64,000 bases of DNA. Source: Marthasterias glacialis. Taxonomy: Eukaryota > Echinodermata > Asteroidea > Forcipulatida > Asteriidae. Position numbers and translations under genes: made by a program. Below, piece after piece: positions 48,382-59,326 of the stretch (position 1 is the stretch's first letter; each line of letters starts with the position of its first letter). The stretch is taken from the NCBI GenBank assembly GCA_911728455.2, contig OU452227.1, forward strand, positions 24,057,414-24,121,413. Direction: 5' to 3'. The notes below the pieces were generated by a model that worked only from the letters and a program-made list of their open reading frames with translations, was not told the DNA's origin and searched no databases.

Positions 48382-48731
48382 CTTAAAGGTACAACTCAGA
48401 ATTGGTATTAATAATTTGTTTACATTAATACCAGTCTGAAAATTTACTGATCATGAAGTTCATGCCAGCACCAATCTTCCATAGAATGGTTTTTGTCTGA
48501 AATACGGTCAAAGTCGAGAAAATAGAATTTGAAGACCGCGATTTTAATTTCAATTGAACAATCGAAATTAACGACAATGTGTTTACATGCTGAAAAGTGT
48601 GCGTGGTTTTTCACGATTTGTCCTGACTTGGACGACGGATTGAGCCCAAATTTTCACAGTTTGTTGGTAATATATTTATTGAATCACACAACCACCGCAC
48701 TATCAGCTTTTCCAATCCTGTCACCTTTAAA
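48382..48731. mobile_element. 350-bp MITE-like repeat, intergenic copy
   Basis: The left end CTTAAAGGTACAACTCAG leads to AATTGGTA. The right end read on the minus strand is TTTAAAGGTGACAGGATTGG. So the termini are inverted around TTAAAGGT and ATTGG. The interior matches the repeat at 9698-9990 over most of its length in direct orientation. The ends resemble a repeat I associate with echinoderms, but that is memory, not a search. Confidence 0.75.
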
Positions 48732-48949
48732 CCAAACGTAGAGAAATGTTGGTTAAGGAAGGCATATTTGACCGGTATTCGGTTAAGCCCGCAGTATGGA
48801 CATTCTCTGAATATATCGTGCAGTCTCATGCCCTCGGCGGCCATTTCGGCACAAGATTTGTCAACACAAAGCGAATAACGACCAATAAACAACGCAAGAC
48901 AGGCTGTTTGAAAACACATCTCATTATCATTAGCGTCATATCTTAATAA

Positions 48950-49470
48950 TTGAATGGGGCGCGTTTCGCTCGAGCAACCCCCGGCAAACTACCAATAAAA
49001 CTAAATGAGCAGTGTAGAAAAACGACCTGTCGTGTAAAAAAAAGGACCTTGGCATCTCCCGTGAGATTCCAACCTCGAGCCCACACTCTGTGCAATATTT
49101 TATCCAAGGGGAAAAAATCACTGGTCATCAGCAGTGTCCGCAGCGCAATACGGACCACCTCGCCAAAGTCCCGGGTGAATTGGTAAGGTTACCGGGCAGT
49201 GGAGCGCTTCGATTGCTACCCGACCGGGCTCGATGAAGCGAGACCCCCTAGTCCTCGAGGATTCCCTTAAATTAGATCTGGCTGGAAATTAATTCTCGCT
49301 GACACGTCAGGTGATACTGTCTTGACACTACTGAGAGCGTGACTTTAACGGTTCATGGCAGGAAACAAACAAAGGTCACGGGGTCACGGACTGACCAATG
49401 GTGTGGCACATGACATCACACGTGTTAACCCGAAGCGCCTATTTTCTGAACGGTAGCAGATGGGGAAAAT
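48950..49470. promoter_or_regulatory. Candidate regulatory block
   Basis: GC-balanced, repeat-free sequence directly after the repeat. It contains GGAAATTAATTCTC near 49284, an inverted CTGACACGTCAG next to an E-box CAGGTG (about 49299-49312) and CpG-rich pieces. Frames on both strands overlap and resemble nothing known. Confidence 0.3.
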
Positions 49471-49799
49471 TTAGCCATAAATGTTGCGGCTGATATCCTA
49501 GTTTATGGATTAGAACAACATGTTTGATAAACATAACAAGGTTCAAAGAATGTTTTTTTCTTTTTCAGTATAGACAACATTTTGATTAACATTCCTTTTT
49601 TTATTGATGTAATCATCGGGGGAATAAAAACTTATGGCCAAAAAAGGGTCAACAAAAACACAAATCAAACCCACCTCTCTTCCGTTGTTTTCTTAAAACG
49701 TAATAGCGTTTCGGCTTATAATCGCTAATGGTTAGCCTGTCTCATTTGAGATTTGCAGCCATCTTGAAACATTCTGATGCGACCATTATTATTATTATT

Positions 49800-50041
49800 G
49801 TTGTTATATCCTTTTGGTAATGAAACCGAGGGAACCTCAAAAGTGCCTTGCACTGTGACCCGTCTGAAGATGCCTGTGAGGAGAGGATGTTAAAGAAATC
49901 TCCAGTTTTAGATGTGGGAGGAAAACCCCAATTTGGTAGGGACTAAAAACCCAATCTGCATGCAAGGCTCCAGTCTGGGATTCGAACCCGGGAACACAGA
50001 CATGAAAGGCAGCGAAAAATCAACTGCACTAACCTGAATAC
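49800..50041 (-). mobile_element. tRNA-derived SINE, fullest copy
   Basis: Read on the minus strand, it has an A-box-like GGTTAGTGCAGTTG (50034-50021) and a perfect B box GGTTCGAATCC (49988-49978). The body then carries TTGGGTTTTTAGTCCCTACC, TTTTCCTCCCACATC, ATCCTCTCCTCACAGGC and AGTGCAAGGCAC. It ends near GGTTTCATTACC, before a short (ATT)n run at 49790-49800. Confidence 0.8.
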
Positions 50042-50159
50042 CAAGTAGTTTTGCATGTTCATGGCTATTTATGGAATGCGAACACTTTCAATGCATTCCA
50101 ACCAAGGATAGAATTAGCCTAAGACAATAATTTGTAACGCGCCAAAACCATAAAATAAT

Positions 50160-50240
50160 ACCAATAATAATAATAATAACAACGGGATTTATATAGCGCC
50201 ATTCCATCTAGATCATGGCGCTAGAACTTCACAAAATGAG
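50160..50240. repeat. (AAT)n followed by TTTATATAGCGC repeat fragment
   Basis: A short AAT run precedes GGGATTTATATAGCGCCATT, a motif common in dispersed invertebrate repeats. An inverted GGCGC lies near 50218. Confidence 0.5.
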
Positions 50241-50519
50241 TTTCGCATTTTAATTCGATGTCATTTTTAGTTCAGTTGATATTTTATAATTGATGTATAT
50301 TATAATGTGTTTAGCTCATTTAACGACTCGTTAACAAATAATGTGACCGGCCACGTGAAACCGTGGGCGAACCTGAAAGGTGCGTCGGTCCCCCATTTCA
50401 GCTATGGTGGTTGTTCCAAGACGCTACAGGTAAGTTTCCCCACCCACGTGGCACAAAACAACATAATTAAAACAACACAACATTACTTAGTGTGGTACTT
50501 GAAAAGCATTTAAAATATC

Positions 50520-51060
50520 AGCCACACGGAGGTATGTTAGACACAGCGCGCGTAATAGCTAATGCACTTTATATACGGCGGCTCACAATTCCTAATTACG
50601 CACTAAGTGTTCACGGACATAGACGAAATTTTCATTAATCATCCCGACCCAGTTAGCCTTGTTGTTTTAAGCCCTGACATCTCTGATCATTACCTCGTCA
50701 AGGCCTCAGAACTCCGAGACGACAGTTATTAATATCGAAATAATCATAATTCCTTAAACCCACAGCGCCAGGCTTCACAAGTTTTAATTACAGCGTGCCC
50801 GTGTTTGCTGTGGTGAGCTGTGAGTCGACCTCGTCCCCCCAGAGTGCATGGACCCTGGGGACGAGACTTACTCAGACCCAACAGTGCACGATAAGACTTG
50901 TTAATGATTAGGCTTGATAGTTTGTATAATACCGTAACGGGGCTCCTCCAACTAAAACACGCCGTTTTTATACTATCAAATCGTGTGTGGTGGAGCTTAA
51001 AAACAAGATGGCGCCCATATTGACCGCTTAAGCCGGACATGCGTTATGGCTCGTCGACGC
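50520..51060. promoter_or_regulatory. Candidate regulatory block
   Basis: This is complex sequence with several TAAT cores (TTCATTAATC near 50631, TTATTAATATCG near 50726, TTGTTAATGATTAGG near 50899) and GC-balanced pieces between. Its 98-codon minus-strand frame has no family resemblance. Function is inferred. Confidence 0.35.
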
Positions 51061-51424
51061 TGCAGTTTTGTTTTTAAGTGTCATTTTGGAAGCTGGAAGT
51101 ATATTTTGACAGTTAATGGGTTCATAGGCTGGCTCCATACAGCTAAACCTTACCAAAATAGCTTTCAATTAATTAGGTTGATTGTTCTCACAGAGGAAAA
51201 TCCCTTATGATCTACCGGTGACGTATATTTTAAATCATTTTCATATTTTTTGTGAACATTCATTTTGTGGTAATAATTTTATCTAGTTTGACTTTCCACA
51301 ATCCGGCATATTATTTTTTCATCTGTCTACCCGAAATCTTGAAAAAATAATCTATATGCTCTCTGATTGAACAAAATGAGATAAACAAAAATAAAACAGT
51401 TTTATATATGGAAAACCCTGAATT

Positions 51425-51545
51425 TGAAAAAACCCTGGCATTCAGGCAGAGACTGAAGACCCAATCTTCAAGGCTCCCATCCACAAGAGGAAATTAACCA
51501 TGGACATAAACATTTTCGCTTTGTATTCACCAGCGGAATGATACA
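51425..51545 (-). mobile_element. SINE body fragment
   Basis: GGCAGAGACTGAAGACCCAA and AAGGCTCCCAT match, with changes, GGTAGGGACTGGAAACCCAA and GAGGCTCC of the SINE at 40430. The B box is missing. A LINE tail begins within 50 bp. Confidence 0.5.
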
Positions 51546-51570
51546 GACTTAACCGTCAGGAAGAGCATTT

Positions 51571-51807
51571 TTGACAGGAAGTTGTGCAACTTTGGCCGTA
51601 GTTATTGCCAGGAAAAGTAACGAAATAGAAAAACAAATACTCCAAGGATCTGTGGAAGGCCGACGGGGAAGGGGACGTCCAGCTACATCATGGACAGACT
51701 ATGTGAAAGCCGTTTCTAGTACAGGATTTTATACAAGTCTGGCTTGGGACAGAAGAAGATGGCGTCCTCTTTTAGTGACCGCAGCAGCGCTCATTAGCGC
51801 TACCTGA
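51571..51807 (+). pseudogene. LINE reverse-transcriptase C-terminal fragment
   Basis: A 78-codon stretch contains ARKSNEIEKQILQGSVEG then RRGRGRPATSWTDYVKAV and WDRRRWRPLLVTAAA. The order (ARKxN..IEK.ILQG..EGRRxRGRP..TW.D...DRRRWR.L) is the hallmark of the C-terminal tail of one class of non-LTR retrotransposon polyproteins. No reverse-transcriptase core is present upstream, so this is a 5'-truncated or eroded copy. Confidence 0.8.
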
Positions 51808-51949
51808 CACTAAGAAAAATTCAACATAAATAATTGTAACTTACACTTCGGGCAACGAAACAGTTTTGCGCCACATATGAGTCATGAATTTTGAACCATG
51901 CTATTACCCTTTGTTGTCTCCAGCTTTTTACAAAATCAACTCATTGCAC

Positions 51950-53240
51950 GCATTAAAATCACAATAATATTGGAATAACCGCGGACCGAGCACAACGAAA
52001 TGCTCGTTGCATTATGTTTTAACCTTAAAAAACCAATTTTAGATCATCCGGACTGATACTGCATGGTAAAGCGTGAGCGTCCATATTCACAAAATGGCTC
52101 GTCTCTTTCCAGCCCGTTTGGAGTGCCCCTCACTCCGGCAGAACCCGTCTCTCCCCACACCGCACTTATTTGATTACTTGTCCATTAGTATCACCGCATA
52201 AATACAGATAGAAGACGATGTTAGCCCTGTCACGGTAAATAATTCAAGCCGTCCCCGAGTAGCGATCATAGTGCTCTAATGACCAACTAATTCGCCCCCA
52301 AAAGAAACACACATGAACACACACCACCCCCAACACGCGCGCGACGCTCGCGATTATTGCAAGATGAAAAAAAAAATTACTAGCATTAATATTTTGAGAG
52401 ATGATTTTCCCCCCTTTCTCCCCTGTCTTCGTGTAGCGCGGTTGGCGCCGGGAACAACTCAGAAAGTGAGTTGGAAGCTCGCTAAACTTAACCGAAATGG
52501 AGCCAACCATAAAGTGCAGAGGCGAAGCTGATGCAGGTTGCTATTGTACGTCGCTGTCATTGGAGATGTACTAATCTCACTAATTGCATCCCTGCAACTC
52601 CCTTCCCGCCAAAACCCCCCCGTATCTCCCACCAAAAACATGCTTTTCAATTACAAGCAGCCGCAGCTCGCCTCTTGTATTGTTTGGCATTTATGTTTAC
52701 ACTATAATCCCCTTGCGACTGTTGACAAAAGTAATCTAGCTATGAGAACGCGGGTACGGTGAGTCTCCCTAGCGGTCCATTACGATATTGATACCGGGCT
52801 GGCTTCAGCAGGGGAAAATTGATTGATAATGGGAGAGGATCTTTGGTGGACACATTAAATTACAGAATTTAATTCGACTAGGAGATGAGAGCGTCGTGCT
52901 CGAGAAAGCAGACTCTTTTTATCTCCTCTCACTCCCTCTTCAGTCTTCTTCATCCCCATTCTCTGATCTGGCTTGATGCAAGAGCTCCCTAGCCCCAGCG
53001 CAAGATACAGTTAAAAACTGCACAATGCCTCATCCGTAGTCAAGCCAAAGCAATCCCACAAATTGACACCCAGGACAGCCGACTGCAGCTTGCCTGCACG
53101 CGCGTTAAAGTACCATCCTCACTTTTGATTCCCCCTTAATTGCGGGGATGAACACGTCTTATAATTGAATTTGTCTTGTTCGGACTTACCCGGTGATGTG
53201 TTTGCCTTCAAGTGAAGAAAATGACTAGGGTGTAGTGCTG
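51950..53240. promoter_or_regulatory. Long GC-balanced block, candidate regulatory DNA
   Basis: About 1.3 kb with few repeats. It includes TAAT-type cores (CCATTAGTATCACC near 52181, ACATTAAATTACAG near 52851, CCCTTAATTGCGGG near 53130) and pyrimidine-rich tracts (52915-52965). Short open frames of 60-90 codons overlap on both strands without recognisable domains. This is the longest such block upstream of UNCX. Confidence 0.35.
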
Positions 53241-54120
53241 CGGGGAGACACGTACTGCATATACCTTATTCAACTGGGGGAACCAAAATGGAATATAGAG
53301 GGGTAGAAATGAAATTGATCTGCAGTGAGACGGGAACGATATCGCAAAGTAAACAACACATCGTCAGAACCCGGAGGAGCTCCCATGGGACATTTCGGAC
53401 GGGAGAAGTTTTTTTTCTTTCATGGAAAGTTCTTTATCTGATGCTGCGACTAAAACGTGCACAGCCAAGGGTGGCAACGGGAAAATCATGTTTGTACGCC
53501 GGGTGCAAAACAGATACAACTGTCACCGCAGGGCGCAATGCTTGGGCCACGAGCAGAATATGTATCCGTGTATTGCAGATTTTGTTTAACGATAGATCCT
53601 AACATTCAGTTAGAGATTAGAGATACTAAAACCACTATCCTGAAACAATCTGTCCGTCTTGGTTTTTTACTATATCTCTGATTCACGGTATTGAGTAATT
53701 GAAAAGGTTTTTTTTTTATAAAAGAAAAAAGTACTGCAAGAATCATTATTCTCGAAAACAAAAGGAAAACATCTTAAGTGAAATCAAATAATAGTTTGTT
53801 TTTTCTTTCTTTGTTGTTCGAGTTTATTTTTATTTTACTTTATTTTTTACTTTATTTTATTTTATTATATATTTGATTTTACTTATTTACTTGTTCGTTT
53901 ATTGGCTGATTGATTTTTATTATCATTATTATTTCATTTTATTTATTTATTTATTTATTTATTAATTTTTTTGTTGCGGGGGGGGGGGGGTTGTTTTGTT
54001 TTAAAAATCAATCATTTCAAATACCTTTAACTTTTGGAAACACACGTCGACAAAACCACAACACAGGACAAACATTTGCCTCCTTTACGAAACGGTATGA
54101 AATAAGTTAGCCTTACTTAC
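53241..54120. other. Intergenic stretch with T-rich repeats and G13
   Basis: The frames at 53288-53681 show no family resemblance. From 53800 to 53975 the sequence is T-rich (TTTA)n, followed by G13 (53978-53990). Confidence 0.6.
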
Positions 54121-54401
54121 GATGCTCCAGGAATAACGAACCACTTAACCAGATAATGAAATACTTTACCTTTCCAAGGCAACTTATTTTACAGAACAAG
54201 TCGACTTGTCATGATAATCTGTCTTGCCAAGATGACTTTACTTTATGGAACAACTCAACTTGACGTATTATCTCACCAAGAACATTTACTGAAACCAAGA
54301 AGTTGACTTTAATACCATCTTATTTTCAGTAAGTAGACTCAGGGGAGATAAAATAGATATCTCCTTATCTGGATAAGTGGTATGGCACTCCTGGAACCCC
54401 G
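54121..54401. mobile_element. 281-bp inverted-repeat element with 7-bp target duplication
   Basis: Both ends share, in inverted orientation, TCCAGGA...ACCACTTA.CCAGATAA: left GATGCTCCAGGAATAACG then ACCACTTAACCAGATAAT; right, on the minus strand, CGGGGTTCCAGGAGTGCC then ACCACTTATCCAGATAAG. The direct repeat TACTTAC flanks it on both sides (54114-54120 and 54402-54408). The interior is non-coding. A 7-8 bp duplication suggests a hAT-like relation, but the termini are not diagnostic. Confidence 0.75.
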
Positions 54402-55080
54402 TACTTACTTTTCTAACGTAACAGTTTAAAGAGGGGCCCCAGGGTCGAATTTAGTTTTGTGACGCAATCATTTTCTAATAAACAGAGTCCTTATGAAAAT
54501 GGAAAAAATGACAACTCTCCAGCTTCACATTAAAACGATGGAAAATGGCATTGTATCTGATACCCTTCCGTAGAAAATTTTGTCAACATCCTCAAACATC
54601 CAATGACGTCATAATCAATTATACCGGTCTGCATTTTTGTACAGGGTTACTTTCAGTTCATTCTCTGCATTTCGATGATATTCAATCAATACGCATTGAA
54701 TTTGACCATTTGAGTGACGTAAAAATTCCTCTTTGGAATGTACAGACCCATTTGTTGTTGTTATCCTATGACGTGGTGTTTTAAATTTCGCTCTGAAATT
54801 GTCAAATAAAATGACATTGTACACCATTTCAACATAAGGTTAGATACTTGTAATTTTCCAGTTTCATAAGGACTCTGTTTTATGGAAAATGAGTGCATCA
54901 CAAAACTGAATTTGACCTTGGAGTCCCTCTTTTTAATGTTCATAATTGAGTGCTTATTTCATGCAGACTTGCACAAAATAGCTTCGGTTTTCAAACTTGT
55001 TGTTTAAACTGGAGGATTGTACTCGCCCAGATCCACATGTAAAATTGCGAATCTAAGGCACAGGCTTGATCGAGAGAAGA
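54402..55080. other. AT-rich intergenic stretch
   Basis: No supported gene. AAACAGAGTCCTTATGAAA at 54480 recurs inverted as TTTCATAAGGACTCTGTTT at 54864, so 54480-54882 may be an old inverted-repeat element whose outermost ends match well. Confidence 0.5.
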
Positions 55081-55099
55081 AAAAATAAATAAAAAGTTC

Positions 55100-55455
55100 C
55101 AATCTGAAATCATAAAGCTCATACAAGTAAACAGTATGAATCTTCTCGAATAATATATCCATTCGAAAATCTGTCGAAGGAAATAGCATTTGAAGACCCT
55201 TCAAATCACCGCTGGTTATTTCGATTTCCGCAATCGAAATAAGCCCGATATGAACGTACGCAAATTTCATGTTAAAACATTACCCGGATTTTGTTGTTTT
55301 CACTCAAAATTGAATTTGATGTAAGTTTCACAGACTGGTTGATTGAAAATTAGAGGGTTTGAATAAATTGTTTGTGTTGTTTTCACTCAAAACCGAATTT
55401 GATGAAAGTTTCACAGGCTGGTTGATTGAAAATTAGAGGGTTAGAATAAATTTAG
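55100..55455. repeat. Dispersed repeat with internal 83-bp tandem duplication
   Basis: 55180-55270 shares AAATCACC, GCAATCGAAATAA and TATGAACGTACGCAAA with 29735-29960. From 55292 a stretch of 83 bp (TTTTCACTCAAAA ... TTGATTGAAAATTAGAGGG) is repeated once in tandem with few differences, ending near 55455. It is non-coding. Confidence 0.75.
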
Positions 55456-55595
55456 CACCCCCACCGAAAAAAACAACAACGATGTATTTTTCTCTTTAAG
55501 TAAGAACCTCCTAAAATAATTATCGTTCTCAGACTAATAGCACTATGGCAAGATTCTATCAAAAGTTAATGCCCCTACCCTTTTTGAGCACTGGA

Positions 55596-55625
55596 TAAAT
55601 AATGAAAGTCACCTTTCATTATTTA
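55596..55625. repeat. Perfect 13-bp hairpin, 4-nt loop
   Basis: TAAATAATGAAAG (55596-55608), loop TCAC, CTTTCATTATTTA (55613-55625). No T-run follows in a way that would suggest a terminator; it is probably part of a repeat end. Confidence 0.7.
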
Positions 55626-55639
55626 ACCCATAACACGTT

Positions 55640-56389
55640 CAGCACCCTGAAAGTGCAAAAAGTGAATGAAATTTTTAGTTTTAAGGAGTAGCCGTTAGTA
55701 GTCAGTCATTTTTAGGTTAATCCATTGTAATAGGAGGGGCGAGACTATTTGAGGTCATACCAGTTTGTAGGTTACTTGGCAACATGGACATAAAAACAGG
55801 TGTTAAAACTGCATAAAATGTCAGTAAGTGCACCAAAAAGCTACTAAATCAAACTAAATCAGACACGCACTAAGCACAGAAAACAACGCTGAGTGCAATT
55901 ATTTTGTTTTCGGTCCGTGTTTTAAAGTCTCGATTTTCCTCCTACCAATTTTGCGGATCTTTCTGACGAGACTGTTGCAAGACACAATCACTGCACTGAA
56001 AAGTCGGTGATGGATACATACTGCTATTAACATGCTTGTGATATTGTAGTAATCAAATCATGAACAGGGATCTTGGATGAAAGAATGAATTACCATTTTT
56101 TGTATTCGGTTACAGGCGGAAAAAACAGCGTCATGTTAAAACTGTTCAATGTTTGTTTTCTTTGTCAAAATGAACAAGCGGGTGAGCTCGTTCAAAACTG
56201 AAATGCAGCGTGTCTGCAACGGCTAATCAACACTAGAACCCATCAGTACGAAGTTCCTTACCTGAAAGTAATAAAGTCTTTCCAACTTGTCACGGTAGTA
56301 CGAGCAGTTTAATTATATCTTTTTTTAATAAGTGGCAAAGAAACCAGTAAAGCTTCTTCACAAATATATATATATATATATTTTCATTT
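55640..56389. other. Intergenic stretch with (AT)n
   Basis: A short (AT)n run lies at 56368-56381. Otherwise nothing is recognised. Confidence 0.55.
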
Positions 56390-57190
56390 ATGCCAATCCC
56401 CAAGCGCCTCGTGATTACACAAGGTCTTAACTTAACTCCCGCGTGACTTTGAATGCCGTAATGACATAAACAGATCATTCTACTCATTCCACATTGATTT
56501 CTGCCCAGCTCCATCCTCAAGTTTCCCCTCTGTTATTAACTTATTAACTATCGGCGTCTGAACTGACGAAGTATATAGTTTCTACCCGGGCTCTCTTTAT
56601 ATTACGGGTTGCAACTCAGGTAATGCGTCTGGCAGACCTGCACCGCATCCATATGTTCCCATCATACTGAATCACTTTGCCGAAAAATAATGCTCATTTA
56701 ATAAAACCTATACTCATCGGTTTCGAGTCACCGGTCATGCCGGCAGCCGAGCCCCCCTGAAAAAAGCCACTGCCTCTCCTTGCCCAAATGCTGCCGATTT
56801 ATGTATCTCCTCTACTCAATTTTTTTCCCCTTCTCTGTCTTCTTTCTATTTTAATTTGAGTGGAGATGCTGTTCTCTTGACGGCAGCATTGGAAGACACG
56901 GTGTGTGAGTCCGAGTATTGAAGCAATTTACCACGGTCGGGTGATGCGGGATGGATTTCGCGCTGCTCGGCGAGCCATGTGTGACACGCAGACGGAAAGA
57001 TGTCGGTGATAATGAGAATTACAAGTTATTAATAAAACCCATAATGGCACTTGAAGAAAAAGAGGCATTAGCCTCAATTATCTATTTATCCTGGTTGGCC
57101 AAATGGGGATATAATGATCTCTTAACGGCAGAGTATACGGTCTCTAAGAACCATAGTTCATTAAATAAAGTATCGCTTTAATAGAACTTG
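56390..57190. promoter_or_regulatory. Candidate regulatory block
   Basis: This is GC-balanced, repeat-free sequence with TAAT and TTAT motifs (GAATTACAAGTTATTAATAA near 57014, CAATTATCTATTTATCC near 57075). A 76-codon plus frame (56951-57181) crosses it, but its composition and lack of family resemblance do not support a gene. Confidence 0.3.
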
Positions 57191-57439
57191 AAATTAGTCA
57201 AGCGGCTTGCAGTTTTTTTTTCTCTCTTTTTTTTTTAGATCAAGAGTTCATGTCAGTCACTTTCTCATTTGGCGCAAGTACAACACGCACAAACAACAGA
57301 TAATCGACATTGGTCAATATGATATAGAAAATAAAGTATACTAACCGAGACGCTATTTGCATGAAATTTTAATATGGCAGTATAGACTGATCATTAATTG
57401 GCTCTTCATGACTTGAGTGCTTTGGAACTTGAAAGTTTG

Positions 57440-57700
57440 GGATCATCATGACGAGGGTCCGAGAAGACTACGCCTCGTCAAACTGACTAGACTGCGCGAA
57501 ACTGACGCGGGTATTCCAGCCTTTTTGAGGGAATCTTAAGTTCCCAGGAATCTTTGCTTGAACGTTTAAAGAAAGAGAACCGCGCACTTAGACGGGTCCC
57601 AACGTTTGATACGCGCAGGACTTGCAAAGTCTATGTTAGACGAACGTAATCAGGTTCTAGAGAGTGTTGTCTCCCCTAACTGCAAAGATCAGCAAGGTAG
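57440..57700 (+). other. Short coding-like stretches of unknown origin
   Basis: Two brief open segments have protein-like composition: one near 57548-57595 reads ESLLERLKKENRAL (Leu/Glu/Lys/Arg-rich, coiled-coil-like), the other near 57606-57700 reads LIRAGLAKSMLDERNQVLES. No single frame stays open across both, and I recognise no family. They may be remains of a gene or of a mobile element, or chance. Confidence 0.25.
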
Positions 57701-58675
57701 GAATTGAAAAAAATCGAACTTGCAAGAGGAATCATCAAACTGTGCAGGTAAATTATAAGTTTTTAGTACAAGGAACGGAAAAGTATGACAACAATTATTT
57801 CTAATGGATAATTTGGCAATATAGAGCTATACATTATCATAGATAGAGGTCGAACCTTTCGTAACAGGAAGAGGTGACCGGGGTTATTAGGTCAGGGAAA
57901 TGATCTAATGAGCAGGCGAAGAGGTCAGCCCATCCTAGACCCTTGGCTGAGGCGCTGGGACCGAGCGAAGGGGAGGGGTGTAGAATGTCACAAACCACGG
58001 CCCAGAGTAACTTTAAAGTGTGACATGTTAATACCATATGACTTGCACCTCACTTAGGTCAGTGTCTAATTCGTTACATGATTTAAAAAAGAAGAAGAAG
58101 ATAATTGCTATCAAATATTTTGTGATACTCAGTTTTAGAACCGTGTATATCAATTGACAATCTCTATTTTTGATTACCATATTATTTTGATGGGGATATT
58201 GTGTTTTTTATCTTAAATATACGCTGATGAAAATGAGAAAATAAGAGGTTTTCCTCACTATGTTTACTAATAATGAAGTGTTTAAAAAATAAAGGAAATT
58301 CAGTTGACAGCAAATGTTTGAAACTAATCATTGTTTAGATGATTCCAAATGCTATAAGCGCTTTCGAAAGAACCTCTCGAAGAAGCTATTCCTGACAAAA
58401 ATGAAAACAACCCTCTGACGACGGTCTGCGAATGGTCAGTCAATCTACTTCTTGATCAATCTGGCCGAAGGATATTAACACTTGAGTGCGGCCTCGAATA
58501 TCACAAAATATATAACTGTGTTGGCACAAATTTCCCACTTTTAATAAAACATTTAAAACCGTTGTTAATTTTATCAGAATAATGCGTATTTTTTGTTTTC
58601 CGTAGCACAATTGATTCATCAGTGGTATGGATTGACAGAATGGATAATATTAAATGATTTTATGCTTTTGTTTTC

Positions 58676-58745
58676 CTTTTGTTTGTTTGTTTGTTTGTTT
58701 GTTTGTTTGGTTTTTGCTTGTTTTGTTTTTTTGGTTTTTTTTGCA
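58676..58745. repeat. (TTTG)n and T-rich microsatellite
   Basis: About seven TTTG units are followed by T-rich sequence. Cys-Leu-Phe-Val frames here are artefacts. The neighbouring 57701-58675 and 58746-59045 hold nothing recognised. Confidence 0.9.
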
Positions 58746-59045
58746 GTAAAGACCGCCCATATTCTGGACTCGCGGTTGTGACGTCACAAAAGAAAGGTCT
58801 TTTAAAAATCGGCAAAACTTTATTGAATACAACTTCCTTATCTGATAAGAGGTTGTATTTTTGGGGGGTGGGAATTTGTGGGAGTCAAGAACTCCACAGA
58901 GAATGACAAATCACCACAAACTTCGTTCCAAGGAAGCAATTTTAATGGACTTCAAAATGGTAGTAAAAACAAACTGGATCTTTAGGGTCTTGTACAACCG
59001 CCCGTAAAGGCTGTTGACAGAGCTGTAGTGAGAGAGTTGAGACGT

Positions 59046-59326
59046 GCCCAATTTCATAAAGCCGTATACCGGTAAGCAACAATTTTGTGCTTACTATAGT
59101 AGAAAAGCAAACGTGTGTTTCATAAACGATCAAGATTTGTCAGCGCGTGTGCGCGTCCACAACGGATTTGCATTGTTGCGTCACTCATCTGCTTACAAGA
59201 AACACCGGCAAGTTAGCATGCCGTTTTGATTTGCTTATAGTTAGCAGTGGTTATGAAACACACATTCTGGTAATGGCCGCTCTGTACACAGAAAACGTCT
59301 GCTTATAGACTTAAAGAAATTGGGCC
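59046..59326. mobile_element. 281-bp inverted-repeat element with GCCCAATTTCATAAAG ends
   Basis: The left end is GCCCAATTTCATAAAGCC; the right end, on the minus strand, is GGCCCAATTTCTTTAAG. TATAAGCAGAC near the right end resembles TATACCGGTAAGCA near the left. It is non-coding. A GCCCAATTTCATAAAG end recurs in repeats of several invertebrate deuterostomes as I remember them. No target duplication is evident. Confidence 0.65.
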
